From Mycobacterium sp. D16Q14 (GTDB taxonomy: Bacteria > Actinomycetota > Actinomycetes > Mycobacteriales > Mycobacteriaceae), in the NCBI GenBank assembly GCA_002013415.1, contig MAEX01000003.1, forward strand, positions 1-64,000: a stretch of 64,000 nt of DNA, read 5' to 3'. Both the position numbers and the translations under genes were made by a program. How positions within the stretch are numbered: position 1 is the first letter of the stretch; each line of letters opens with the position of its first letter. Positions 39,475-50,000 of this stretch are shown here, piece after piece. A model generated the notes under the pieces. That model was not told where the DNA came from, searched no databases, and saw only the letters and a list, made by a program, of their open reading frames with translations.

Positions 39475-40263
39475 GTGGCAGATGAGCTATCGCTCCGTAC
39501 CCGTATCCAGCTGTGGGCGGTTCGCAAGGAGTATTGGCTTGCGCGCACGCTCCTACCCAAAGTCTATTCGAACGATGCGCTGATCTGTTTCAACAGTCAT
39601 GCGTTCCTTGATGATCCGGACTTTCAGCGTGCATATCAACGCGGTGTTCGTGCCCTGGGTGGAACGGACTGGTACCAGTGGCACTGGCGGGTGCATGTCG
39701 GGCTCTGGGCGGCGGCCAGTGCCAACAAGGTGAAGGGCGACTTCGTCGAGTGCGGAGTCAGCTACGGATTCTTGAGCAGCGCGATCATGGAGTACCTCGA
39801 TTGGGATCAGCTGGGTAAGACGTTCTACCTACTCGACACTTTCGCCGGTCTCGATCCGCGCTTCGTCAGCGCGGGTGAACGCAGCGCCGGCGCACTCGAA
39901 AAGAGCGACAAGCTTGTGAAAAATGGCATGTACGTGAGCTCGGTGGACAGTGTCAAGGCGAACTTCGCGCAATGGAAGAATCAGCGCGTCATCGCCGGGG
40001 CCGTACCCGAGACGCTGGCTGAAGTCGACACCGATGCTGTGGCGTTTCTCCATATCGATATGAACTGTGCTCCACCAGAAGTGGAGACGCTGCGGTACTT
40101 TTGGCCGCGATTGTCGCCAGGGGCGTTCGTGCTACTGGACGACTACGCAAACCGTGGCCGCGATGAGCAGCGCATCGCCATGGATGAGGTGGCAGGCGAA
40201 TTGGGTGTAAGTGTCGTCGCTCTGCCCACAGGGCAGGGTCTGATCATCAAGCCACCGCAGTAG
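39475..40263 (+). CDS. rmt2: GPL rhamnosyl O-methyltransferase, Rmt2-like
   Basis: Start GTG 39475 gives 262 residues. A TATCGT at 39462-39467 six to eight bases before the GTG suggests a leaderless mRNA; there is no good ribosome site. The protein is TylF-like: KGDFVECGVSYGFLSSAIMEYL, FYLLDTFAGLDPRF, VAFLHIDMNCAPPEVETL and GAFVLLDDYANRG with the Asp pair. It is more distant from Rmt4 than the gtf or atf pairs are from each other. The 2-O assignment rests on order. It converges with gtf3, 11 bases away. Confidence 0.7.
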   Translation: MADELSLRTRIQLWAVRKEYWLARTLLPKVYSNDALICFNSHAFLDDPDFQRAYQRGVRALGGTDWYQWHWRVHVGLWAAASANKVKGDFVECGVSYGFLSSAIMEYLDWDQLGKTFYLLDTFAGLDPRFVSAGERSAGALEKSDKLVKNGMYVSSVDSVKANFAQWKNQRVIAGAVPETLAEVDTDAVAFLHIDMNCAPPEVETLRYFWPRLSPGAFVLLDDYANRGRDEQRIAMDEVAGELGVSVVALPTGQGLIIKPPQ

Positions 40264-40274
40264 CGGCCAATTCC

Positions 40275-41528
40275 TCACTGGGTCTTCCGGCGGGCGGCGC
40301 GTTCGAAGATGTCGGCGGCCTGGGACACGCTTTCTTCGGGGCTGGTCATTGCGGTGGCAAGCTCGCGGGCCGCCACTGCGTACTCCGGGGCTAGGATCCG
40401 GCGCAAGTCAGCGACCAGTGTTTTCCGATTAGTTGCCGAGAAACGGCGGGCGGCACCGACTTTCAATCTGCCGAGTTGGTTTCCCCAGTACGGCTGATCG
40501 GCCGTGCTCCACAGGATCAGGGTGGGGACGCCGGCCCGCAGGCTCGCGGCCGTGGTGCCTGAGCCGCCGTGATGAACGACGGCTCGACTGGCCGCGAAGA
40601 CCGCAGAATAGTTGACGGCGCCGGCAACCTTCACGTGGTCGGGGTGGCTGATATCGCCGAAATTGGTGCCTCCGGCGCAGACCAGCGCCCGCTCGTTCAG
40701 TTCCGCGCATGCGGAACCAATCATCTCGATCGTCTCGGCGGGAGATTCGAGCGGAATGCTGCCGGTCGCAAAGCAGATCGGCGGCGTTCCCGCGGCGATC
40801 CAGGACGCGACGTCGTCGTCGGCCTCGGTGGAGAGCCCCATCGTGAGCGCTCCGACGAAGGGCCGCTTGCCATTCCATTTCGACCATTCATCGGCCAGTC
40901 CGGGGACCGAAACTGCGTCGTAGGCCTGGATTTCGACGGCTCCTCCGCGTGCGATTCGATGTGGTGAGGGTCCGGTTGCTTTGGGCAGGCCGAGCTCGCG
41001 CCGCTGTGCATCCTCTGCGTCTTTCGTAGCGCGCCAGAGCAGCCATTCGGACAGCATGCCGCCCGATCGTACGAGCGGTGCCGGCAGCATGGGAAGCAGT
41101 TGTCCATTGGGTCGCATCGGGAAGTGGTGCAGCATCACCAGCGGGATGTCGAAGTACTCGGCGACGTTGGCGGCCGATTGTTCGAAGTTGAGACCCGTCG
41201 ACAGCAGATCGGCTCCTTGCGCCACGGAGGCGAGCGTCGCGCTGGTGGCACTCCAGTACCGGGCGATCGGTGCCCACAGTTCACGTAGCGTACCGACAGG
41301 ATTGCGTACCAACTGACTCCAGAAGTTTCGGAGGAACTCGTCTTGCAGAAAATCCTGCAATTCCGGGCCATAAGGAACCACAGTCAGCCCAGCCGATTCC
41401 GCGAAGGTAATGAGATCCGGGGGGACGGCTAGGCAAACATCGTGCCCTCTTCGGGTCAGCTCGCATCCGACGCTGACCGACGGTTCGACATCGCCGCGAG
41501 TTCCGTAGCACGCCAGCGCAAACTTCAT
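40275..41528 (-). CDS. gtf3: GPL glycosyltransferase Gtf3 (second rhamnosyl)
   Basis: This 417-residue enzyme shares the Gtf1/Gtf2 plan: MKFALACYGTRGDVEPSVSVG, FATGSIPLESPAETIEM and HHGGSGTTAASLRAGVPTLI. It is on the opposite strand to the rest of the biosynthetic cluster, as MAB_4104 is in M. abscessus. There Gtf3 adds a second rhamnose to make the more polar triglycosylated GPLs. Independent transcription could let the cell set the ratio of polar to less polar GPL. It is divergent from fmt, with 138 bases between. Confidence 0.88.
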   Translation of the reverse strand: MKFALACYGTRGDVEPSVSVGCELTRRGHDVCLAVPPDLITFAESAGLTVVPYGPELQDFLQDEFLRNFWSQLVRNPVGTLRELWAPIARYWSATSATLASVAQGADLLSTGLNFEQSAANVAEYFDIPLVMLHHFPMRPNGQLLPMLPAPLVRSGGMLSEWLLWRATKDAEDAQRRELGLPKATGPSPHRIARGGAVEIQAYDAVSVPGLADEWSKWNGKRPFVGALTMGLSTEADDDVASWIAAGTPPICFATGSIPLESPAETIEMIGSACAELNERALVCAGGTNFGDISHPDHVKVAGAVNYSAVFAASRAVVHHGGSGTTAASLRAGVPTLILWSTADQPYWGNQLGRLKVGAARRFSATNRKTLVADLRRILAPEYAVAARELATAMTSPEESVSQAADIFERAARRKTQ

Positions 41529-41666
41529 TCCGTTCCTGGCCCTTCAGTTGTTGTTGCGTTGGTGGACCTGAACACCGAGTCATTATCTCTGGTTCTCCAA
41601 CTGTCGCAAGGCAGTTCGGAGTTAGATAAGCCAGTCTGAAACTCAGAACTCTGCCATAATTCGCCT

Positions 41667-42488
41667 ATGGTGCGCAGTCATCCGGTTCGGAAGTCGCGAG
41701 ATTGGGTTATCTTCAAGCTGAACGCGCAGTTCACTCAGGGGGTGCAGAAGTTCATCTACCGGCATGCCACCCGTAAGCTCGAAACAGAGAACGTCGTATT
41801 CCTCAATTACGGCTACGAAGAGGATCCGGCAATGGATGTCCCGTTGTCGGCTTCCGATGAGCCCGACCGGTATTCCATTCAGCTCTACCACAGCACCGCC
41901 ACTCAGGCGGAGCTAGACGGTAGGCGGGTGCTGGAGGTTGGTTGTGGCCATGGCGGTGGCGCCTCGTACCTCGTACGTACCTTGCATCCGACCTCCTATA
42001 CGGGGCTAGACCTCAACCCGGCCGGGATCGAGTACTGCCGCAGGCGGCACAATCTGCCGGGCCTGGAGTTCACGCATGGAGACGCGCAGAACCTGCCATT
42101 CACCGATCAGTCCTTCGATGCGGTGATCAACATCGAGTCGTCCCACCTATACCCCCAATTTTCGGTGTTCCTCACGGAGGTGGCACGTGTGCTCCGCCCC
42201 GGGGGGCATTTTCTCTACGCAGACGCGCGAAGTGCTCAGGATGTCGCCGGTTGGAAGGTGGCGCTCGCGAACGCGCCGTTGCGAATGGTGTCCGAGCGAG
42301 GGATCAATGTCGAGGTCCGACGGGGAATGGAGAAGAACCTGGAGCGGTGGCGGTACGTGATCGATCGCGCCACGCCCACAATCCTGCGCGGCGTGATCCG
42401 TAGATTTGCGCCGGCCCAGCGTGCCTACGAGGACCTGCGGAGCGGAGGGGCGGTGGAGTACCGGATGTACAGCTTCACCAAGGCGTAA
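41667..42488 (+). CDS. fmt: Fatty acyl O-methyltransferase Fmt (GPL lipid)
   Basis: This 273-residue class I methyltransferase closely resembles the Rv2952 family of phthiotriol methyltransferases. It shows ENVVFLNYGYEEDPAMDVPL, YHSTATQAELDGRRVLEVGC with the glycine-rich CGHGGGASYL, GLDLNPAGIEYC, ARVLRPGGHFLYADAR. In M. smegmatis the homologous Mtf1/Fmt O-methylates the 3-hydroxy fatty acyl chain of GPLs. It is divergent from gtf3 and leads towards the NRPS operon. The product has a complete C terminus. Confidence 0.85.
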   Translation: MVRSHPVRKSRDWVIFKLNAQFTQGVQKFIYRHATRKLETENVVFLNYGYEEDPAMDVPLSASDEPDRYSIQLYHSTATQAELDGRRVLEVGCGHGGGASYLVRTLHPTSYTGLDLNPAGIEYCRRRHNLPGLEFTHGDAQNLPFTDQSFDAVINIESSHLYPQFSVFLTEVARVLRPGGHFLYADARSAQDVAGWKVALANAPLRMVSERGINVEVRRGMEKNLERWRYVIDRATPTILRGVIRRFAPAQRAYEDLRSGGAVEYRMYSFTKA

Positions 42489-42562
42489 TCGGTGCGGCAG
42501 ATTCCTCTTCCGACAAGGAATTTCATCGTTTGTGAGTTCCGTGGTGTGGGTATAGTCGAATT

Positions 42563-42808
42563 ATGAACGTCGTCGAGTCGATAGAGCGCGGGCTGGACTG
42601 GCTCGCGACGCCCAGGCAGTTACCCGGGCGTCTGGAGATGGAGACTCGACGGGGCAGGCGTCTGGAGCTTGAGGTCGTGTCCGTCGCGATTAGGCTGCCG
42701 ATCCTCAATGGCGCCGTGGTGCGGCTCCCGGTGTTTGTCATGCTGATGCCGGCTGGATCGTCTCCCATCGAGGGAACTCATGCTCGCCCCGAACAGCAGG
42801 ATGACTAA
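42563..42808 (+). CDS. Hypothetical small protein, 81 aa
   Basis: The product begins MNVVESIERGLDWLATPRQL. It is rich in Arg and Leu, with a strand-like stretch LELEVVSVAIRLPILNGAVVRLPV. Codons show the high third-position GC of real genes, unlike the AT-richer DNA that follows. There is no clear ribosome site. An antisense frame of similar length exists. I recognise no family. M. abscessus has small uncharacterised genes between fmt and mbtH, so it may be conserved there. Confidence 0.4.
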   Translation: MNVVESIERGLDWLATPRQLPGRLEMETRRGRRLELEVVSVAIRLPILNGAVVRLPVFVMLMPAGSSPIEGTHARPEQQDD

Positions 42809-43583
42809 TCTAGTTTCGTAACGCTGCGGCACGTATCAATCATTCGTCAGATACGTTCCTTTGAGTCTCGCCTTCTCGGAGGTCGTGGCCTTCATGTCCG
42901 CAGGGCTTTCGGGATGTTCCGCACGCTTCTGTCGATGTGCGCCGAGCGATGCTGTGAAGGTGCTGTGCTCCGTCCAATGGATGCAGGTATGGACGATCTT
43001 CGCAGCGACCGTTACGTTATGGGCGGCGCGCTCATAACATTGTTTTTCGTGGAATTCGTTGTGACGCCGACAGATGCCGCTGAGGTGGTCAAACGACTTC
43101 GGATATCTACGGTATTTCTTATAGATGAGAACTTAATTCGTAGTGGTTTGTTACCACATTTACTTCCGGGCCTTGACTGTTCCCCCGCTCTGTGTTGCTA
43201 GCGAGGCTTCGGTGTCATCGATTTCGGGATGAATCCTAATTCAGGTTGTCGTGAGTTCATTCTGAGCGCACTTGGGTGTAACACACGTGCTGTGGCGCGC
43301 AATGCAACGGAATGGATCGATTTGTTATCTGAACTCGATAAACCTCTCGACGTTGAAGTTTCGGCTACTTCTTCAATCTACTTGATTAAGATCTGCGGTC
43401 GACTTCGATATTAGGTAACGGGCGTATCCAGTATTGGTGACATAGTTTGCTGTAGAGCGCGGGTTGGCGCGGAAACCTGATTGCTCTCGCGCGTGGCGTT
43501 ACGCTCGGCTTACGTGGCGTGCTCAGACTTGGTATACTCATGTGCGCGATCTTCGCAACAGATAGATATTTCTATAACCGTAT
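42809..43583. other. AT-richer, gene-poor region upstream of the NRPS operon
   Basis: About 775 bases (938 to the mbtH start) have visibly lower GC than the flanks, with TTTTTCGTGG, GTATTTCTTATAG and AACTTAATTCG stretches. Two short frames (42914-43201 and 43229-43414) are Cys-rich or lack coding bias and ribosome sites, so I do not call them. The region could hold a long 5' leader, regulator sites for the largest transcript in the locus or decayed DNA. No repeat or insertion sequence ends were recognised. Confidence 0.55.
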
Positions 43584-43611
43584 TTGACCTGGATTAATAC
43601 GTCCATACTGA
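43584..43611 (+). promoter_or_regulatory. Candidate promoter of the mbtH-mps1-mps2 operon
   Basis: TTGACC (43584-43589) and TACTGA (43606-43611) are separated by 16 bases in an AT-rich context, about 135 bases before the mbtH start. A leader of roughly 130 bases would result. TATACT near 43531 is another -10-like element. It was read by eye without further support. Confidence 0.4.
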
Positions 43612-43746
43612 TATTTTGGCTAATTAGTTGCGGCGGCGAACCGTGATGTGTCAAAGTTGCGAAGATTAGAACTTTGTGAAACCCGCTACGCCGCTATAAA
43701 TTCAGCCGTATGTTTGCGATGTCCACCGAAGCAACCTGGAGAAAGC

Positions 43747-43977
43747 GTGAGCATTAATCCGTTCGATGATGACAAGGGAAGCTTTTTCGTCTTGGTCAAC
43801 GACGAGGAGCAGCACAGCCTATGGCCGGCTTTCGCCGATGTGCCTGATGGCTGGCGGGTTGTATTCGGTGAAGCGGACCGTGCGGCCTGCCTGGAGTACA
43901 TCGAACAAAACTGGACCGATATCCGGCCGAAGAGCCTGCGTGAGAGATTGGCGCAGGGTGGGGGTCTTGGGCGCTGA
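43747..43977 (+). CDS. mbtH: MbtH-like NRPS chaperone
   Basis: This 76-residue protein begins [20 protein letters not shown] at GTG 43747, a few bases after GGAG. It shows the MbtH signature: conserved Trp residues in [18 protein letters not shown] and the end [20 protein letters not shown]. MbtH-like proteins bind NRPS adenylation domains and aid folding and activity. It lies 23 bases before mps1, so its partners are the four adenylation domains of Mps1 and Mps2. The longer open frame upstream lacks a ribosome site. In M. abscessus the matching gene precedes mps1. Confidence 0.95.
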   Translation: MSINPFDDDKGSFFVLVNDEEQHSLWPAFADVPDGWRVVFGEADRAACLEYIEQNWTDIRPKSLRERLAQGGGLGR

Positions 43978-44000
43978 ACCTTCGGAGAGGGGGTAGGCGA

Positions 44001-47000
44001 ATGTTGGAGTCTGAGGACGGGGCATTATCGCTTTCGCGCGGACAATTGGATATCTGGCTTTCACAGGAAAGCGGTCTTGTCGGTGCGGAGTGGCAGCTTG
44101 GCCTGTTGGTTCGAATCGAAGGAAAAGTAGAACGAGTTCTACTTGAGCAGGCCGTCCGTCAGGCAATCTGTGAAGCTGAACCTGCGCGGGCTGCCTTCCT
44201 TGAGGTCAATGGTCAGGTCGTTCAGAGGGCAATTGACCATTCGGCGCTCGTCTTGGCCTTCCACGACGTGCGCGATTCAGAAGATCCTGTCGGGCACGCT
44301 CGCCAGATCGCCTCGTCGATCCAACGCACACTGATGCCGTTGACCGGTCAACTGCTGAAATTCGCGTTGATCCGGACTGCGGACGATGAGTACTACATGT
44401 TCGGGCTGTGCCACCACATCAACCTGGACGGCTTGGGTATGGCGATCGTGAGCCGCCGGATCGCGTCGATCTACTCCGCACTGGTCGCGGGGGATCCGAT
44501 TCCCGACGCCTACTTCGGCACCCTGCAGGACCTGGTCGATCTGGAGACAGAGTATGAAGCGTCCGCCGACTACATAGAGGATCGAAACTACTGGAGTCGC
44601 AACCTTCCGCCGGACAGTGGCCTCGATCCTCGTCCGCCGCATGCCCATGAGGGCCATGAGGGCTACACACCGTCCGCGTCAGTTCAGATCGATGACGCGG
44701 TAGTCGGCGAAATCAAAGACTTGACAAAGGCTTTGCGTGTGCGCCGGTACTCGGTTATCACCGCGGCCTGCGCGTTGTTGGTGCGCGGGTGGTCCACGAG
44801 CGGGTCGGAGGTGGCGCTTGACTTTCCGGTTAGCCGACGTGTGCGCCCCGAGTCAAAGATGCTCCCGGGCATGCTGGCCGGCGTGGTGCCGCTGGTGCTC
44901 AGCGCTCCGCCGGAATCCACGGTCGCCGAATTCTGCCAGCACGTTGATGTACGCATTCGCGAGCTGCTGAAGCATCAACGGTTCCCGGCGCATGTTCTCG
45001 ACGGCGGTGAATTCGGTCTTCGGGGCCCTCGGCAGGCGGGAAATCGCGTCGCCATCAACTTCATACCCATGAGACTCACCTTGGACCTCGCCGGTGTGCC
45101 CGCCACTGCGAGCTACACCAATCACGGCCCCATGGGGCACTTCGGACTCTTCTTTATCGGAGCCAGTGACCAACTACTTCTGAGCACCTCGGGCGACGGA
45201 CTGCCGTTCTCGAAATTTGGAGTGCCGAATCTGGCGGAGCGGTTGCAGCGGCTCCTATCGGAGATGGCGGCCGACCCGGATCGACGCCTTTCTTCACTGA
45301 ATTCCTTGGTCGACGATGAGCTCGCGCGCTTGGTTGGCGTCGGCAACACGGCGATTCTCGCTGGGCCGGTCGTTAAGCGCGTATCCATTCCCGAACTGTT
45401 TGCCTCCCAGGTAGCCGCCGATCATGATGCTGCGGCGCTGACCTTCGGTGAGCGCACCCTGACGTACCGCGAGCTCGACGCGGCCGCCGACGGTCTGGCG
45501 CGTCGGCTTGTATCGCACGGAGTGGGCCCGGGCGACCGTGTCGTCCTGCTTTCGGATCGCTCTGCTCAGGCTGTTATCGGAATACTGGCGACATTGAAGG
45601 TCGGGGCGGCATACCTGCCGATCGACCCGGCGGTACCGGCTTCGCGGCTGGAGTTCATCCTGGGTGATGCGGCGCCTGTCGCCGCGATCACGACCGCGGG
45701 GCTCCGGGCGCGGCTAGACGGTTTCGATCTCGCCATCATCGACCTCGATCCCCCCGCTGCCGATACTCAACTCGATACGGTGTCGGCGGCTCCATCGCCC
45801 GGCCCCACCCCAGATGACATCGCGTACATCATCTACACCTCGGGCACCACTGGAGCCCCCAAAGGTGTTGCCGTCACACACCACAATGTCACTCAGTTGA
45901 TGTCGACGCTCGATGCCGGCCTGCCAAGCCCAGGGGTATGGCCGCTATGCCATTCTCTGGCGTTCGATGTTTCGGTATGGGAGATCTGGGGCGCATTGCT
46001 CCGCGGTGGCCGACTGGTGGTGGTACCCGAATCGATCACAGGCTCACCTGCGGACTTCCACGATGTGCTGGTCGCCGAACAGGTCACCGTGCTGACACAG
46101 ACTCCGTCGGCTGTGGCGATGTTGTCTCCCGAAGGTCTGGAGTCCACGGCGCTTGCCGTGGTGGGTGAGGCGTGCCCTCCCGCGGTCGTCGAGCGGTGGG
46201 CTCCCGGCCGGGTGATGATCAACGCTTACGGACCGACCGAGACCACGATGTGCGTGGCGATCAGTGCCCCGCTGGCAGCGGGGTCGCCGGATTCTGTGGT
46301 TCCCATTGGCACGCCGGTACCCGGCGCGGCGCTTTTCGTGTTGGACACCTGGATGCAACCGGTGCCGGCCGGGGTCGTCGGGGAACTGTATGTGGCCGGC
46401 GAGGGCGTCGCCTGTGGATACATCGGTCGCTCCGACCTGACGGCCTCGCGCTTCGTGGCGTGCCCGTTCGGACAGCCCGGTACCCGTATGTACCGCACCG
46501 GAGACCTGGTGTCGTGGGGTGCAGACGGACAGTTGCAGTATCTGGGCCGAGCCGATGAGCAGGTCAAGATCCGCGGGTACCGCATTGAACTTGGTGAAGT
46601 CCAAGCCGCGCTGGGTGCGCTCGATGGGGTGGACCAGGCGGCAGTGATTGTCCGCGAGGACCGGCCCGGAGACAAACGCCTCGTGAGCTATGTCACGGGG
46701 ACCGTTGATCCCGCCGAAGTGCGTAGCACCTTGGCGAAACGTCTTCCGCCCTACATGGTTCCGGCGGCGGTGGTGGTGCTTGAGGCGTTACCGCTGACCT
46801 CCAACAACAAACTGGACACTCGCGCGTTGCCGACTCCCGAATACGGCGGCCTGGGTGCCGACTACCGGGCGCCTAGCACTGCCGTCGAGGAAATCCTGGT
46901 CGGTGTCTATGCCCAGGTGCTCGGTCTTGATCGTGTCGGAGTCGACGACTCCTTCTTTGATCTGGGCGGCGACAGCATCCTGTCGATGCAGGTGGTCGCC

Positions 47001-50000
47001 CGTGCCCGGGCGGCGGGTGTGTTGTGCCGCCCACGTGATGTCTTCATTGAGCAGACCGTGTCGCGGCTGGCCGCGGTCGTCGAAATCTCCGGCGGTGAAG
47101 CCGATGTGGTGGACGAAGGCCTCGGACCCGTGGACGCAACGCCCATCATGCGCTGGCTGCACAGCGTGCAGGGTTCGGCGGGCGCGGTCGACGAGTTCAA
47201 TCAGACACTCGTGGTTCAGGCACCCTCGGGCGTATCCGAGGACGACGTGGTTGTCGTGTTGCAGGCTTTGCTGGATCGGCATGCCGCGCTGCGGCTGCGC
47301 GCCACGGACAATGACGGCGAGTGGTCGCTGCGCGTCCCGGAAACGGGGGCGGTAACTGCCCGGGATTGCCTACATGTTGTCGATGCCTTGTCGGATGACG
47401 CGTTGGTGGCGGCCCGTTCTCGGCTGAATGTGGCGACCGGATCGATGGTGAGCGCGCTGTGGATTCGCGGTACAGAACAGTTGGCGCTGGTGATTCACCA
47501 CCTGGCTGTCGACGGGGTGTCCTGGCGAATTCTGTTGGAAGACTTGAATATCGCGTGGGCACAGCATCACAGTGGAGCGGAGGTGGCGCTGCCGATCGGT
47601 GGGACATCCTTCGCCCGCTGGTCTTCGCTGCTGGCCGAACACGCGCGGTCCGCGGATGTGGTGGAGCAGGCCGACGCTTGGAAGCAAGTGCTGACGACAC
47701 CTGCACGGGTGTCCGCGGTCCAGCCTGCCACCGACACGTACGCCAATGCCGGACGGCTATCCCTGTCATTGGATATCGAGACCACGAGGCAACTTCTCGG
47801 CGAGGTGCCTGCGGCGTTTCACGCTGGGGTGCAAGACATTCTGCTGATCGCCTTCGGCCTTGCCTGGAACGAGTTCCTGGGCACCGGGGGAGCGCCGATC
47901 GCATTCGATATCGAGGGCCACGGGCGGCAGGAGGAAATCGGCGAAGCTGTGCATCGCCGTATCGACCTGTCGCGCACCGTCGGGTGGTTCACCACCAAGT
48001 ACCCGGCGTCATTGGCGGTGGGCGAACTGTCGTGGCGGCAGGTGACAGCGGGTGAGGCTGCCCTCGGTCAGGTGGTCAAGGCGGCCAAGGAACAGCTGCG
48101 TGCCTTGCCCGACGGACTGAGCTATGGTTTGCTGCGTTACCTGAACTCCGATGTCGACCTGGCGAGTCCGGAGCCGACGATCGGCTTCAACTATCTTGGG
48201 CGCCTGGGTGCGGGAGCGGCCGACCTCTCCGAGGATTTCTGGCGGATAAGCCAAGAAAGTTTGTCGATGACCGATGTGGCTGCGGCGATTTCGATGCCGC
48301 TGGCCCACTCGGTGGAGCTCAATGCCGGGATTCTCGAGACAAGTTCGGACACCGGGTTGGGTCCCGAGCTTCGGGCCAACTGGGCTTGGGCGCCTTCAGC
48401 TTTGGATGATACCCAGGTTGATCGGTTGAGTCAGTTGTGGTTCGAAGCTCTGGACGGGATATGCGCTCACGTGCGTTCGGGGGGAGGCGGTTTGACGCCA
48501 TCCGATCTGGCGCCCGCACTCCTGACCCAGCCGCAGATCGATGCGCTGGTGCAGCAGTACAAGATCACCGATGTGCTCCCGCTTACGCCGCTACAGCAGG
48601 GGCTGCTGTTCCAGGCCGGATTTGCCGAGGCCGCCGGGGATTCGGTGGGCGACGACGTGTACGCGGTTCAATTGGGGCTCACCGTGACAGGGCCCCTCGA
48701 CGCGGCTCGCTTGCGTACCGCGGTGTACACGGTGGTACGACGCCATCCGAATCTGGCCGCCCTCTTCAGCGAGGAGTACGGGGAGCCCGTACAGATCATT
48801 GCCGCAGATCCTGTCATCGCTTGGCAGCATGTTGAATTGGTCGGCGATATCGATGAGCAGGTTGAGCAGCTGTGTGCGGCAGAGCGCGCGGCGGCCTGCC
48901 GGATTTTCACCGAGCCGGTCTTCCGTGCGACGCTCATCTCCGGACTCGGTGGTCCTGCGGAGAACCGGCACCGGCTCGTCCTGACGGCTCACCACATCGT
49001 GATCGATGGTTGGTCGCTACCCATCTTGCTGCAAGAGATCTTCGCTGCCTACTACGGGCAGCGTCTACCTTCAGCCACTCCGTACCGGAACTTCGTCACC
49101 TGGTTGGCCGGGCAGGATCGCGTTGCGGCGCAATCGGCATGGGGTGCTGCTCTCGAGGGATTCGAGACCCCCACGCTGGTCGGCTCGCTGGCCACGGCAG
49201 GTCGCCGGGGCGTCGAGTCCTATCGGGTATCGGAGCACATCACCCGCTCGCTCTCTGAGCTGGCCCGTGCGCAGCGCACCACAGTCAACACGGTGCTCCA
49301 GGCCGCGTGGGCGCAAGTGCTGACCTGGCTGACCGGCCACCATGATGTGGCATTCGGCACCGCGGTGTCGGGGCGCCCCGTCGACCTGGCCGGGGCCGAC
49401 TCGATGGTTGGCCTGTTGATCAACACGGTGCCGGTGCGCGCAAACATCACCGCGGCCACCACCGTCGCGGATCTGCTCGACCAGTTGCAGCGCACTCACA
49501 ACGACACCGTCGAGCATGAGCACTTGGCGCTCAACGAGATTCACCACGCGGTCGGTCTCGACAGACTTTTCGACACGCTATTCGTGTACGAGAACTATCC
49601 GATCGACGTCGGCGCGCAGCTGGGTGTGCAAGAGCTGGTCATCACCGACTTCAGTAGCCGCGAATACAACCATTACCCGCTCTCGGTCGTGGCCATGCCT
49701 GGACACGAACTGGGCCTGCGTGTCGAATTCGATACCGATGTCTTCGAATTGGCGGCGATCGAGATTATCGTCGACAGGTTGCGACAGGTGTTGACGGCCA
49801 TGATTGCCGACCCTGCCACACGGTTGTCTTCTATCGATCTACTCGATGCCGGCGAACACGATCGGTTGGACACGTGGGGTAACCGCGCGGTGCTGACCCG
49901 GCCCGAGCTGACGTTGAGCTCCATCCCGGCGCTCTTCGCCGCACAGGTTGCGCGCGCACCGGAGGCAGTCGCGATCACCTGTGGTGAACGTTCCTGGACC

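Noticed and set aside
42914..43414. Two short forward frames in the AT-richer region
   Set aside because: Lack of ribosome sites, unusual Cys content and no third-position GC bias. They could be real small genes, but the sequence alone does not support them.
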